Numbered from the stretch's first letter, positions 37,472-47,215 are shown. The stretch is DNA of 64,000 nucleotides from RPQJ01 sp963726665 (GCA_963726665.1 CAVSDW010000002.1:1-64000); one strand, 5' to 3'. Notes: a model not told the origin generated them from the letters alone. A program made the numbers and translations.

Positions 37472-38242
37472 CTACCGCAAGCCCGCGGCCGGCAGGCCCC
37501 ACCGGGCGTCGTACTCCACGCGCGCGAAATACAGACCCTGCGGCGGTGCCGTGATGCCGGCCTGCGTCCGGTCGCGCGAGGCGAGCAGTTCGGCGACCCA
37601 GCCGACCGGACGGTCGCCGACGCCGACGGACATCAGCGTGCCGGCGACGTTGCGGACCATGTGGTGGAGAAACGCGTTGGCGGTGATCTCGATCTCGATG
37701 CGGTCGGCGTCGCGGCGCACGGCAATGCCGGTCACGCGACGCACCGGCGTCGACGACTGGCAGTGCGCCGCGCGGAACGCCGAGAAATCGTGCTCGCCCA
37801 GGATCGCCTGCGCAGCCGCGTGCATGGCGTCGGCATCGAGTGGCCGGCGCAGCCAGCAGGCGCGGGCGCGGTCGATCGCGGGCCGCACTGTCCGGTTCAC
37901 GATGCGATAGAGGTAACTGCGCGAGACGGCGCTGAATCTCGCGTGGAAGTCGTCAGGCACCGGCCGGGCCCAGAGCACGCTCACGTCCGCCGCGCTCTCG
38001 GCCGATCCGCCAAGCACCCAGGCCTGCTCGGGTCGCGACGCAACCGTGTCGAAGTGGGCGACCTGCATGAGCGCGTGTACGCCGGCATCCGTCCGGCCGG
38101 CGGCGGTCAGTCGCAGTTCGTGATCCGCGATCCTTGAAAGCGCGCGCTCGAGCTCGGCCTGCACGGTCGGAGCGTGCCGCTGCACCTGCCAGCCCGCATA
38201 GGCCGATCCGTCGTACTCGACGCCGATGGCGATCCTCGCCAT
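37472..38242 (-). CDS. truA: tRNA pseudouridine(38-40) synthase
   Basis: TruA makes pseudouridine at positions 38-40 of the anticodon arm. The 256-residue protein is intact; the catalytic aspartate is D52 in LTAAGRTDAGVHALMQV, with the paired motifs YDGSAYAGWQVQ at the start and NAFLHHMVRNVAGTLMSVG near residue 190. It starts 10 bases after the fimV stop, so it may share the fimV transcript. Confidence 0.97.
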   Translation of the reverse strand: MARIAIGVEYDGSAYAGWQVQRHAPTVQAELERALSRIADHELRLTAAGRTDAGVHALMQVAHFDTVASRPEQAWVLGGSAESAADVSVLWARPVPDDFHARFSAVSRSYLYRIVNRTVRPAIDRARACWLRRPLDADAMHAAAQAILGEHDFSAFRAAHCQSSTPVRRVTGIAVRRDADRIEIEITANAFLHHMVRNVAGTLMSVGVGDRPVGWVAELLASRDRTQAGITAPPQGLYFARVEYDARWGLPAAGLR

Positions 38243-38252
38243 CCGCCCCTCG

Positions 38253-40869
38253 TCAGGGCAGGCTGGCCATCAGCCGCTCGGCTTCCTGCTTCTGTTCGGC
38301 GGTGCCTTCCTTCAGCACCTCGCCGAGAATGCTTCGCGCGCCCTCGGGATCGCCCATGTCGACGTAGGCCCGCGCGAGGTCGAGCTTCGTGCCCACCTCG
38401 CTCATCGTCAGGGGCTCGTCGCCAAGCTGGAAATCGACCTCGGTGACCGATCCGGAGCCGAGCCTGGGCGACTGGATCGTCGGCAGTTCACCGGTGGGGT
38501 CGCCGTACTCGATGGTCGGAATCTCGCCGGTCGTGTCGAGCGAACGCAGGATGCCCGTCTGGTCCTTCATGATGCCGGTCGCGCTCAGCAGGTCGTCGTC
38601 CTCGTCGGAATCGGGCGCCTGCTTCTGGATCCGCGGACTCTCGACCGTATCCTCGACCGCGGACTCCCGGCGGATTGCCAGCGTGTCCTCACTGTCATCT
38701 GCCCCGCCTGCCGACCTGAAGTTGCCGACATCGAGACCGAGATCCTCGATGGCGACTTCCTGGGTCGGCTCTTCGGCAGCCGCCTGCCGTGGCCTTGATG
38801 CGCGGCGTCTCGACCGTCGGCGCAAGTGAGTCCGAAGACCGCTCGGTGAACTCGAAATCGAGCCCGCCGCCTTCGCCACCGCCCTTCGGCCCACCGGCCG
38901 GGAAATCCACGTCCGACGCCGGGCCATGGTCCGCGCCGAGGTCCATGTCGAGCGGGCCCGCGCTGCTGTGCAGTTCCATGTCCAGGTGGGCGGCCTGCGG
39001 TCGCGCGTCGGCAAAAATCGCATCCTCAGGCGCGATCTGCTTGCCCATGATCAGGATCTTGTCCCACTCGCCAGGCTGGGCGTCGGCTCGCGAGGCGTTC
39101 ATCTCGCGCGCGAGGTCCAGGAATCGGTCGCGATTGCCCCAGACGAAGAAGATCTCGAGCAGCTTGAGCTTCAGGTCGCGGCGCTGCGGCGCGCGCTTGA
39201 TGGCGAGCTGAACGAGATCGGCGGCCTGGTCGTACAAGCCATAGGCCATGTGGAAGTCGGCTTCTGCGAGCGGGTCACCGGACTCGACGCTGACCGGCTC
39301 CTCGCCGGAAATCGTTTCGTCGACGACACCGGTCCTGCGAGACGGCTCCGGCGCGCGTTGCGCAGAAGCGGCCCGCGGCGCAGGAGCCTCGGCCGGCCGG
39401 CGCTCCTCGACGATGATCGTCGAGTCGCGTGCGGCCGTGCCGCGGGCGCGAAGGTCGGTCCTCGTTCGCGCGAGGGCCTCCTGCAGGTCCATTTCCTTCG
39501 CGCCGGATTCGCCGCGGCTGCGGCGGAACAGGACGAAAGCCAGGGCCGCAGCGAGCAGGCCGAGCAGTACCCACCAGTACCCGGCGAGGCGCTCGGTCAG
39601 CGAGGGTCCTTCTTCCGCCGCAGGCTGGACCGGAGGCTTCTTGGCCTCGGGCGGCTTGGGAACCGGCGCAGGCTGGGCCTCCACCGGAGGCGCAGCGGCC
39701 TCGCCGGTCGGCGCACCCGCCACGGGCGCTTCCGCACCCGGCACCGGGGCAGCGCCGACGGGAGCTGCCGGGGCCGCGGCACCGGGCTGACCGGCTGCCG
39801 TCTGACCCTGCAGCGTCGCGAGTTCCGCGTTCTTGACCTCGAGCAGGCGGCGCGCGTCGGCAAGCTCTGCTTCGAGCTGCTGCACCCGCGACTGGAGTTG
39901 AGAAGCCGACGCCCCGGCGGCCGGCGCCCCGGGCGTCGCGGGCGTTGTGGTCGTCGTGGCCGTGGAAGGCGCTGCCGTGCCCTGCTCCGGCGCCACGAGC
40001 CTCAGGCGCCCGCCAGCCGCATCGGACGACTCGGCGCTTGCGGTCCCCTCACGCCACAGGTGGTACTGCCGGGAAACCTCGGCGGCTGCCGCGGATGCCG
40101 GGATGGCCGCAACCGCGGAGGCATCGGGAATATGCAGCGTGCTGCCTGCACGCAACACGTTGATGTTGCCATCGAACGCATGCGGGCTGGCCTGATAGAT
40201 CGCCACCATCGCCCGGTTTACGTCGGACCGCGATCCGGGATGCGCCTCGCTTGCGATCTTCCACAAGGTATCGTTCTGCCGGACCCGATAGTCGGATCCC
40301 GCGGCGATCATGGGCCTGGACGCCGTCGTACGCTCCGGCGTGGCGGCCCTCGGCGATGCCGAAGCCGGTGCAGGCTCGGGGCGCGGCTCTGGCGCAGGCG
40401 CAGGCGTCCCCGCCGATGACTGCTGGATGCGCGGTGCCGCCACGGACGGCTCGCCCGCCTGCGGCGCAGGTGCGAATACCGGCGGGTCGAGAAGCACCGT
40501 GTACTCGCGCAGCAGCCGCCCGCGCGGCCAGTCGGCTGCGACCAGCATGGTGACGAAGGGCTCGGTGACCGGTCGAGGCGACGTGACCTTGAGGTAGTCC
40601 TTGCCGCCCGGGCCGCGGACCACCCGGAAGGTGAAGTCCGCGAGGAAGGCGGGTTTGTCGATCCCGTAGCGGGCGAAGACGTCGTTCGGGGCAAGCGACG
40701 CCCGCAGCGTCGACAGGTCCTCGTCCGCCGCCGACACGAGGTCGATGTCGGCGTCGAAGGGCTGATTCAGCGCGGAGTGAAGGTGGATCTCGCCAAGACC
40801 GAGCGCGTAAAGCGCGTTCGGCGACATCAGGGCGCTCAGTAGAAGGACACGGCGAACGGCTGACTTCAT
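38253..40869 (-). CDS. fimV: FimV-family pilus-assembly / polar-localisation protein, one frameshift
   Basis: FimV is a peptidoglycan-binding inner-membrane hub needed for type IV pilus assembly and polar signalling. After a signal peptide comes the FimV N-domain (LGLGEIHLHSALNQPFDADI), a periplasmic LysM domain (YRVRQNDTLWKIASEAHPGS), a Pro/Ala linker with a coiled coil (LQSRVQQLEAELADARRLLE), and a membrane helix (WWVLLGLLAAALAFVLF). An acidic cytoplasmic region follows and ends, after a shift near 38800, with the conserved TPR-like cap LDLARAYVDMGDPEGARSIL. Corrected length is about 872 residues. The truA-fimV pairing is typical of Pseudomonas and relatives. Confidence 0.92.
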
Positions 40870-40957
40870 CGATGCTCCCGCCAGTTACGACACTTCGGTT
40901 GCAGCGGACGGCATGTCCGCCCGGGCCGGGCTCGTTGACTGCTTCGAATTGAACATA

Positions 40958-40963
40958 ACTATA
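40958..40963 (-). promoter_or_regulatory. -10 box candidate for fimV
   Basis: TATAGT (5 of 6) in an AT-rich patch, TTATAGTTATGTTCAATTCG on the minus strand, 88 bases before the fimV start. No good -35 at 17 bases. Confidence 0.35.
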
Positions 40964-41070
40964 ACCGACGCCCCGACCCACGCCCACCGCCGTGCGATCC
41001 AACCGCTTTGTAGCGCTTTGCGTGCCCCGGGGGACGGACACGCCGCACAGTTCCGCATTCTGGCCCGAAC

Positions 41071-42168
41071 TCAGCTCCGGCGGGTGATCACGGGGGTCGA
41101 AACCGAGACCTCGGCATTCTGCGCGCGGTGCCGGAGATAGTGATCCACGAGCACCAGGGCCATCATCGCCTCGGCGATCGGCACGGCCCGGATTCCGACG
41201 CATGGATCGTGGCGCCCGGTCGTGCTGACCTCCGCGGGCCTGCCCTCCACGTCGATGGTGCGGCCCGGGATCACGATGCTCGAGGTCGGCTTGAGCGCAA
41301 GGCTGACCACGAGGTCCTGCCCGGAGGAGATGCCTCCCAGCGTTCCGCCGGAGTGATTCGAGAGAAATCCGTCGGGCGTCATTTCGTCGCGGTGCTGGGA
41401 TCCGCGCTGTGCGACGACCGCAAATCCGTCGCCGACCTCTACGGCCTTGACGGCGTTGATGCCCATCATCGCGTGGGCGAGGTCCGCGTCCAGCCGGTCG
41501 AATACCGGCTCACCGAGGCCCGGGGGAACCCCCGTCGCGACCACGGTGACGCGCGCCCCAACCGAGTCTCCCTCGCGACGCAGGCGCTCGATCAGCGCCT
41601 CGAGCTCGGGGACCCGCGCCGGGTCGGGGCAGAAGAATGGGTTTCGATCCGCCTCGTCGAGGTCGCGCGGCTCGATCACCACGTCGCCCGCCTGCGCGAG
41701 GTAGCCGCGGATGGAGATCCCCGACCGTTCGGCGAGGTACTTGCGGGCGATGGCGCCAGCCGCCACCCGCATGACCGTCTCGCGCGCCGAGGACCGGCCG
41801 CCGCCGCGATAGTCGCGGAATCCGTACTTGTGCTGATAGGTGTAGTCGGCGTGTCCCGGCCGGAAGCGGTCCTTGATCTTCTCGTAGTCGTAGGAGCGCT
41901 GGTCCTCGTTCTCGACCAGCAGCCCGATGGGCGTGCCCGTCGTGCGGCCTTCGAACACACCCGAGAGTATGCGCACCCGGTCGGGCTCGCGACGCTGGCT
42001 GGTGAAGCGCGAGGTCCCCGAGCGGCGTCGCTCGACGTCCTGCTGGATGTCGTCTTCGCAGAGCGCCAGGCCCGGCGGGCACCCGTCCACGATGCAACCG
42101 AGCGCAGGACCGTGGCTCTCGCCGAAGGTCGTGACGGTGAACAGCTGGCCGAATGTATTGCCCGACAT
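41071..42168 (-). CDS. aroC: Chorismate synthase
   Basis: AroC converts EPSP to chorismate with reduced FMN, the last shikimate step. The 365-residue protein is intact: signatures GESHGPALGCIVDGCPPG, GRSSARETVMRVAAGAIARK and the C-terminal GRHDPCVGIRAVPIAEAMMA. The start MSGNTFGQLFTVTTFGESHG is the family N-terminus; the open frame continues upstream into prmB but has no support. It lies 20 bases after prmB. Confidence 0.98.
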   Translation of the reverse strand: MSGNTFGQLFTVTTFGESHGPALGCIVDGCPPGLALCEDDIQQDVERRRSGTSRFTSQRREPDRVRILSGVFEGRTTGTPIGLLVENEDQRSYDYEKIKDRFRPGHADYTYQHKYGFRDYRGGGRSSARETVMRVAAGAIARKYLAERSGISIRGYLAQAGDVVIEPRDLDEADRNPFFCPDPARVPELEALIERLRREGDSVGARVTVVATGVPPGLGEPVFDRLDADLAHAMMGINAVKAVEVGDGFAVVAQRGSQHRDEMTPDGFLSNHSGGTLGGISSGQDLVVSLALKPTSSIVIPGRTIDVEGRPAEVSTTGRHDPCVGIRAVPIAEAMMALVLVDHYLRHRAQNAEVSVSTPVITRRS

Positions 42169-42188
42169 CTGGTGACCCCGATCGAATC

Positions 42189-43121
42189 CTATGGCCCTTC
42201 GCCGCGCGATCGCGGCGCCAGGAGCTGCTCCCTTATTAGCACGAACACCCCGCCGCCGCCGTGCTCGAATTCGAGCCAGGTGAAGGGCAGGCGCGGATAC
42301 GCACGTGCGAGCCGCTCGTCGCTGTCGCCGACCTCGACGAATATCGCCCCGCCGGGCTCGAGGTGTTCCGCGGCGCCTGCCAGGATGCGCCGGACCACGT
42401 CGAGGCCGTCGCCGCCCGCCCGGAGCGCAAGGTCCGGCTCGTGAAGATACTCCTGCGGCAGCGCCGCCATTTCGTCGTCGCTGACGTATGGGGGATTCGA
42501 GACGATGAGGTCGTAGCGACGACCGCGGAGCGGCTCGAACACGTCGCCCTGCAGGAGTTCGAGGCGATCGGCGACGCCGTGGCGGGCCACGTTGCGCCGC
42601 GCAACCGCGAGCGCATCCGCCGACAGGTCCACCGCGTCCAAGCGCGCGCTGGGGAACGCCTTGGCGCAGGCGACGGCGATGCAGCCCGAACCCGTCCCGA
42701 TATCGAGGATCCTGTGGACGCGCAGCGGATCGATCCACGGTGCGAACCGCGCTGCGACGAGTTCGGCGAAGGGCGAGCGCGGAACGATCACGCGCTCGTC
42801 CACCTCGAACTCGAGCCCGGCGAACCACATGCGTCCGATGAGATAGGCCGCCGGCACGCGTCTTTCGATGCGCTCGCCAAACAGGCCAATCACGCGCTCG
42901 ACGTCGCCAGAATCGGGATGCAGACGATAGGCGTGCGCGGCGTCGGCGTGATCCAGGTCGAGCGCGTGGAATACGAGCGCGGCGGCCTCGTCCACGGCGT
43001 TGTCCGTGCCGTGGCCGTAGGCGAGGCCCGCACGCTCGAATTCCGCGGCGCCATAACGCACGAGATCCGCGACCGTCGGGGCGACGGGCGGGGGCGACTC
43101 GAATGGTGGCCGTGTACTCAT
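42189..43121 (-). CDS. prmB: 50S ribosomal protein L3 N5-glutamine methyltransferase
   Basis: PrmB methylates a glutamine of ribosomal protein L3. The 310-residue protein has the SAM motif ILDIGTGSGCIAVACAKA, the acidic end VDLSADALAVARRN and the catalytic NPPY in DLIVSNPPYVSDDE. The PrmB N-domain (EAAALVFHALDLDHADAAHA) distinguishes it from PrmC only by weak features, but the aroC neighbour is the known prmB context. ATG at 43121; divergent from the SCO1-like gene. Confidence 0.9.
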   Translation of the reverse strand: MSTRPPFESPPPVAPTVADLVRYGAAEFERAGLAYGHGTDNAVDEAAALVFHALDLDHADAAHAYRLHPDSGDVERVIGLFGERIERRVPAAYLIGRMWFAGLEFEVDERVIVPRSPFAELVAARFAPWIDPLRVHRILDIGTGSGCIAVACAKAFPSARLDAVDLSADALAVARRNVARHGVADRLELLQGDVFEPLRGRRYDLIVSNPPYVSDDEMAALPQEYLHEPDLALRAGGDGLDVVRRILAGAAEHLEPGGAIFVEVGDSDERLARAYPRLPFTWLEFEHGGGGVFVLIREQLLAPRSRGEGP

Positions 43122-43141
43122 GTGGCGCCGGTCCTTTGTGG

Positions 43142-43147
43142 GATAAT
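43142..43147 (+). promoter_or_regulatory. -10 box candidate for the SCO1-like/psd/epmA group
   Basis: GATAAT (5 of 6) within TTTGTGGGATAATCGCGG, 40 bases before the first start. The -35 region is weak. Confidence 0.35.
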
Positions 43148-43187
43148 CGCGGCCCCGCCCGACCGGACGCCGGACCCGCGATCCACC

Positions 43188-43823
43188 ATGGCCGCTCGCT
43201 CCTTCAGGATCTTCATCCTGGCGATTGTAGCGTTTGGCGCCGGGCTGCTGATCGCCCGCGCGCTCATGCCGTCGTCTGCAGGTCTGCCGCAGACCGAGCG
43301 CGCGACGTTGCTGTCGGAGCCGAAGGCGCTGCCGACCCTCGATCTCGTGAACCAGGACGGACGGCCGCTCGGCGCCGACTTCTTCAAGGGTCACTGGACG
43401 ATCGTGTTCTTCGGCTTCACGAGTTGCCCCGACATCTGCCCCACGACACTCATCACGCTCGCGCAGGCGACGCACCAGCTCGCCGACCTGCCAGCGGCCG
43501 AGAGGCCGCGCGTGCTGCTGGTCTCGGTGGACCCCGAGCGCGACGACCCCGCGCACCTGTCCGCCTACGTCCGCTTCTACGACCCGGCGTTCCTGGGCGC
43601 GACGGGCGCATCATCCGCCGTGGCGGCAGCAGCGGCGGCATTCGGCGTCCCGTACGCCAAGGTGAACCTGCCCGAGGGCGGATACACCATGGACCATGGC
43701 TCGGGCATCTTCATCGTCGGGCCGTCAGGCGGCATCGCCGCATACTCCTCGGCCCCCCACGACGCCTCGACCATCGCGCGCGATTATCGCAAGGTGCTCG
43801 CCTTCGAGGGAGCTTCGCAATGA
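43188..43823 (+). CDS. SCO1/SenC family copper chaperone
   Basis: A 211-residue membrane-anchored thioredoxin-fold protein that delivers copper to, or reduces, the CuA site of cytochrome c oxidase. One N-terminal helix (FILAIVAFGAGLLIARALM) anchors it. The metal ligands are the two cysteines of CPDICP in FTSCPDICPTTLI and the histidine of MDHGSGIFIVG. The stop overlaps the psd start (ATGA), so it heads SCO1-psd-epmA. Confidence 0.93.
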   Translation: MAARSFRIFILAIVAFGAGLLIARALMPSSAGLPQTERATLLSEPKALPTLDLVNQDGRPLGADFFKGHWTIVFFGFTSCPDICPTTLITLAQATHQLADLPAAERPRVLLVSVDPERDDPAHLSAYVRFYDPAFLGATGASSAVAAAAAAFGVPYAKVNLPEGGYTMDHGSGIFIVGPSGGIAAYSSAPHDASTIARDYRKVLAFEGASQ

Positions 43824-44695
43824 ATTCCGATGAAGCCGGCGCGTCCGATCGCGCATTCGCCCTGCTGCAGGACCTGCTGCCACAGCACGCGCTGTCGCGC
43901 CTGATGCACCGCATCGCGCGCAGCACGACCCCGTTGGTGCGCGACACGCTCATCCGCGCCGTGCTGCGCGGCTATCCGCAGATCGAAATGCGCGAGGCGG
44001 CGCAGCCGGATCCCCTCGCCTATCCGTCCTTCAACGCCTTCTTCACGCGAGCCCTGCGCGCGGACGCGCGCGTCGTCGAGGGCGGCGCAGACGACCTCGT
44101 CTCGCCGGTGGACGGCACCGTCAGCCAGCTCGGGCAGGTCGCCGCCGGCCAGATGCTGCAGGCCAAGGGCATCCACTACTCGCCGGCGGCCCTGCTCGCG
44201 GACGAAGCGGCGGCAGCCCGCTATGACGGCGGCGCGTTCGCCTGCATTTACCTGGCACCCTACAACTATCACCGCATCCACATGCCGCTCGCCGGGCGAC
44301 TGCTTGCGACCCGCTACGTGCCGGGCGCGCTCTACAGCGTGAACGCGTCTACGGCGCGCGCGATCCCGGGACTGTTCGCGCGCAACGAGCGCGTGGTCTG
44401 CGAGTTCGACACGGTACTCGGCCCCATGGCCATGGTGCTCGTGGGCGCGCTTTTCGTCGGAAGCATCGAGACCGTGTACGCCGGCGAGGTCAATCCGCCG
44501 GGTGCGCGCGGCGGCGTGGTTCGCAGTGTCACCGAAGGCGTGGGAACCGAGTTCGCGAAGGGCGCCGAGCTCGGGCGCTTCAACATGGGTTCGACCGTGG
44601 TGTTGCTCGCCGCCAACGCGGCCTTGCGCTTTTCCGACCGTTTCGGTCCGGGGGCCACCGTGCGCCTCGGGCAGTTGCTCGCACGCGCAGAATGA
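43820..44695 (+). CDS. psd: Phosphatidylserine decarboxylase
   Basis: Psd decarboxylates phosphatidylserine to phosphatidylethanolamine at the inner membrane and self-cleaves to make its pyruvoyl group. The 291-residue proenzyme shows the Asp motif LVSPVDGTVSQLG, histidines of YNYHRIHMPLAG, and the cleavage motif GST in RFNMGSTVVLL (usually LGST). Both ends overlap neighbours by ATGA, indicating tight coupling with the SCO1-like gene and epmA. The psd-epmA pair is common in gammaproteobacteria. Confidence 0.96.
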   Translation: MNSDEAGASDRAFALLQDLLPQHALSRLMHRIARSTTPLVRDTLIRAVLRGYPQIEMREAAQPDPLAYPSFNAFFTRALRADARVVEGGADDLVSPVDGTVSQLGQVAAGQMLQAKGIHYSPAALLADEAAAARYDGGAFACIYLAPYNYHRIHMPLAGRLLATRYVPGALYSVNASTARAIPGLFARNERVVCEFDTVLGPMAMVLVGALFVGSIETVYAGEVNPPGARGGVVRSVTEGVGTEFAKGAELGRFNMGSTVVLLAANAALRFSDRFGPGATVRLGQLLARAE

Positions 44696-45666
44696 CGCCC
44701 TCGGTCGCATCGGACTGGACGCCCACGGCGTCGCTTGCGACCCTGCGCCTGCGCGCAAGGATGCTGGAAATCGTGCGGGCGCACTTCGCTGCGACCGGCG
44801 CGCTCGAGGTGGAGACGCCCGTGATGGTCCAGGCCGGCGTCACCGACGTGCACCTCGAATCGCTGGAGGTGCGCCGCGCCGACGGCTCGCGCGCCGGCTT
44901 CCTGCACACCTCGCCGGAGTACGCCATGAAGCGCCTGCTCGCCGCAGGGGCGCCGGACATCTACCAGGTGTGCCGCGTTTTCCGCGAGGGCGAGCGTGGC
45001 CGGCGGCACAATCCCGAATTCACCATGGTCGAGTGGTATCGCCTTGGGATCGACCACCACACGCTCATGGACGACGTCGAGCGCCTGCTGCGCGCGCTGA
45101 TCGAGCCGTTGCGCCCGGTCGGCGCCACGCGGCGCGTGACTTACTCCGACGCGTTCCAGGAGGCGCTCGGCATCGATCCGCTCGCAATCCCGACCCGCGA
45201 GCTGCACTCGGCGCTGATCGCGAGCGGCCTCGACGTGCCGCAGTCCGTCGCCGACGAACGCGATTCGCTGCTCGACCTTGCGATGGCGACGCTGGTCGCT
45301 GCCCGCTTCCCGTCGGATGCGATCACATTCCTGCACGACTTTCCCGCGTCGCAGGCCGCACTCGCGCAGGTCCGCGGCCCGGTGGCTTCCCGATTCGAGG
45401 CCTTCTGGGGCGAACTCGAACTGGCCAACGGATTCCACGAACTGGGCGACGCCGCGGAACAGTCGCGCCGCTTCGAAGCTGACCGCGCGGAACGCGGGCG
45501 TCGCGGCCAGCCGGACCGGAATCCGGACCTGCGGTTCATCGCCGGGCTGGCGGCGGGCCTGCCGGCCTGCGCCGGCGTGGCACTCGGCTTCGATCGCACG
45601 GTGATGGTCGCGACCGGCGCCAACAGCATCGACGAAGTCATCGCCTTCCCGGTCGAACGGGCCTAG
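44692..45666 (+). CDS. epmA: EF-P lysine lysyltransferase (GenX/PoxA)
   Basis: EpmA is a truncated class II lysyl-tRNA synthetase paralogue that attaches beta-lysine to Lys34 of elongation factor P. The 324-residue protein lacks the anticodon domain. Class II motifs are clear: motif 2 in YQVCRVFREGERGRRHNPEF followed by TMVEWYR, and motif 3 near LPACAGVALGFDRTVMVATG. efp lies about 700 bases downstream on the other strand with Lys34 present. epmB, which supplies beta-lysine, is not in the window. Confidence 0.95.
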   Translation: MTPSVASDWTPTASLATLRLRARMLEIVRAHFAATGALEVETPVMVQAGVTDVHLESLEVRRADGSRAGFLHTSPEYAMKRLLAAGAPDIYQVCRVFREGERGRRHNPEFTMVEWYRLGIDHHTLMDDVERLLRALIEPLRPVGATRRVTYSDAFQEALGIDPLAIPTRELHSALIASGLDVPQSVADERDSLLDLAMATLVAARFPSDAITFLHDFPASQAALAQVRGPVASRFEAFWGELELANGFHELGDAAEQSRRFEADRAERGRRGQPDRNPDLRFIAGLAAGLPACAGVALGFDRTVMVATGANSIDEVIAFPVERA

Positions 45667-45689
45667 GCGCAGCGGAGGAGAAGCGACCA

Positions 45690-46190
45690 ATGCACGCACT
45701 GGGTGAACTGCCTGTCGGCGACAAGCCGAGCGCCTACGCCGGGCTCGAGGCGTCGCTGCGCGCCCTGCTCGCCGGCGAGAAGGACTTCGTCGCCTGCGCC
45801 GCGAACACCGCCGCTCTCATTTACTGGAGCCTGCCGCAGCTCAACTGGGCGGGCTTCTACCTGGTTGAGCAGCGCTCGGGCGACCTGGTGCTCGGCCCCT
45901 TCCAGGGCAGGCCCGCCTGCGTGCGCATCGCGCCCGGCAAGGGCGTGTGCGGAACCGCGGCTGCGCGCCGCGAAACGGTGGTGGTCCAGGACGTGCACGC
46001 GTTTCCAGGCCACATCGCCTGCGACTCGGCGTCGAATTCGGAAGTGGTCGTGCCGGTCGTGGACGGCGACCGGCTGATCGGCGTGCTCGACCTGGACAGC
46101 CCCGTGCACGGGCGCTTCGACGAGGACGACGCCCGCGGGCTCGAGGCGCTGGTGCGGGTGTTCGTGGACGCGACGCGGCCAGCGCGCTGA
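45690..46190 (+). CDS. msrC: Free methionine-(R)-sulfoxide reductase (GAF domain)
   Basis: fRMsr reduces free Met-R-sulfoxide. A 166-residue single GAF domain with three cysteines, C77, C87 and C111 (RPACVRIAPGKGVCGTAA and HIACDSASNSEVV); their spacing of 10 and 24 equals that of E. coli MsrC C84/C94/C118, so the redox triad is complete. It starts 23 bases after epmA following GGAGGAGAAGCGACC, so read-through from the psd group is likely. Confidence 0.93.
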   Translation: MHALGELPVGDKPSAYAGLEASLRALLAGEKDFVACAANTAALIYWSLPQLNWAGFYLVEQRSGDLVLGPFQGRPACVRIAPGKGVCGTAAARRETVVVQDVHAFPGHIACDSASNSEVVVPVVDGDRLIGVLDLDSPVHGRFDEDDARGLEALVRVFVDATRPAR

Positions 46191-46195
46191 GCGCG

Positions 46196-46376
46196 GAAAC
46201 GCCTGCCGGTGAACGTTCCCCGGGGCGTCACGCGGCATGGACGCCGCGTGCGAGCCTACATGGATGTACTTGCGGCGTCCCCGGGAAACGTTCCCCGGCA
46301 GGCGTAGCGCGGGGCGCGCGATCCCCATGGATGGGTTTACGGCGTCCCCGGGGAAAATCTCCCGGGGCGACGAACG
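46196..46376. repeat. Twin-loop element, copy 2 (double)
   Basis: Outer arms ACGCCTGCCGG (46199-46209) and CCGGCAGGCGT (46295-46305) enclose hairpin ACGCGGC-ATGGAC-GCCGCGT (46230-46249) and the box TAC-ATGGAT-GTA (46257-46268). A second box CCC-ATGGAT-GGG follows at 46324-46335, then a CCCCGGGG...CCCGGGG hairpin. It fills the gap between convergent msrC and efp. The box stem changes from CCC/GGG to TAC/GTA with pairing kept. Confidence 0.85.
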
Positions 46377-46384
46377 CGTCGGCC

Positions 46385-46954
46385 TCAGGCCTTGGCGCGC
46401 GACAGGTAGCCGCCGGTCCGCGTATCGACGCGGATGATCTCGCCCTCGTTCAGGAACAGCGGTACGCGCACGACGGCGCCGGTCTCGAGCTTGGCCGACT
46501 TCTGCCCGCCAGTCGCGGTGTCGCCGCGCAGGCCCGGATCGGTCTCGACGATCTTGAGTTCCACGTGCGCCGGGGGCTCCACCGCGAGCGGCACGCCGTT
46601 CCACAGCATGACCTTGCAGGTCGCGCCGTCCTTGAGCCAGATGGACGCCTCACCGAGCGCCTCCTTGCCGGCCGTGTGCTGCTCGAAGGTCTCCGGCACC
46701 ATGAAGTGCCAGAAGTCGCCGTCAGTGTAGAGATACTGCATGTCGGTCTCGACGACGTCCGCCGCCTCAACCGACTCGCCCGACCTGAAGCTGCGCTCGA
46801 GCGTGCGTCCGTTCTTGAGGTTGCGGATGCGGACGCGGTTGAATGCCTGGCCCTTGCCCGGTTTCACGAACTCGTTTTCTACGATCGTGAACGGATCACC
46901 GTCGAGGATGATCTTGAGACCCGAGCGGAATTCGTTCGTGTTGTAGCTGGCCAT
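46385..46954 (-). CDS. efp: Elongation factor P
   Basis: EF-P rescues ribosomes stalled at polyproline. The 189-residue protein is intact, three OB-like domains; the modified lysine is K34 in VKPGKGQAFNRVR, the substrate of EpmA encoded nearby. The C-terminus reads FLNEGEIIRVDTRTGGYLSR. The start MASYNTNEF is the family N-terminus; a longer upstream frame is rejected. A promoter with CTGACG-18-TACAAT lies about 75 bases upstream. Confidence 0.98.
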   Translation of the reverse strand: MASYNTNEFRSGLKIILDGDPFTIVENEFVKPGKGQAFNRVRIRNLKNGRTLERSFRSGESVEAADVVETDMQYLYTDGDFWHFMVPETFEQHTAGKEALGEASIWLKDGATCKVMLWNGVPLAVEPPAHVELKIVETDPGLRGDTATGGQKSAKLETGAVVRVPLFLNEGEIIRVDTRTGGYLSRAKA

Positions 46955-47027
46955 GGTGTTGGGACCGGAGGTTGTTGGGCCGGGGTGCTCGAACCGTCCC
47001 GATGGGCCCAGCAGGAGCAAGCCGCGT

Positions 47028-47057
47028 ATTGTACCCGCGCAGGAGCGCCCCCGTCAG
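47028..47057 (-). promoter_or_regulatory. Sigma-70 promoter candidate for efp
   Basis: Minus strand: CTGACG (4 of 6), 18-base spacer, TACAAT (5 of 6). Predicted start near 47021, about 67 bases before the efp ATG. Confidence 0.5.
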
Positions 47058-47215
47058 CCCCGGGGGCCGGCCCTGAGGGGGCATTCCCTCGGCCCTCCAG
47101 GGTATGCAGACCCAGGTGGGCAACGTCTCCGGCCCTAGCCGCCCCCCTGTCCGAATGGCGGAATCCGGGCGCGACGGCCCGTCGCGGCCGGACCGAGGCT
47201 GCCACCTGCGTCACG

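Noticed and set aside
42169..42828. Upstream extension of aroC to 42828
   Set aside because: It overlaps prmB in another frame; the family start MSGNTFGQLFTVTTFGESHG at 42168 is clear.
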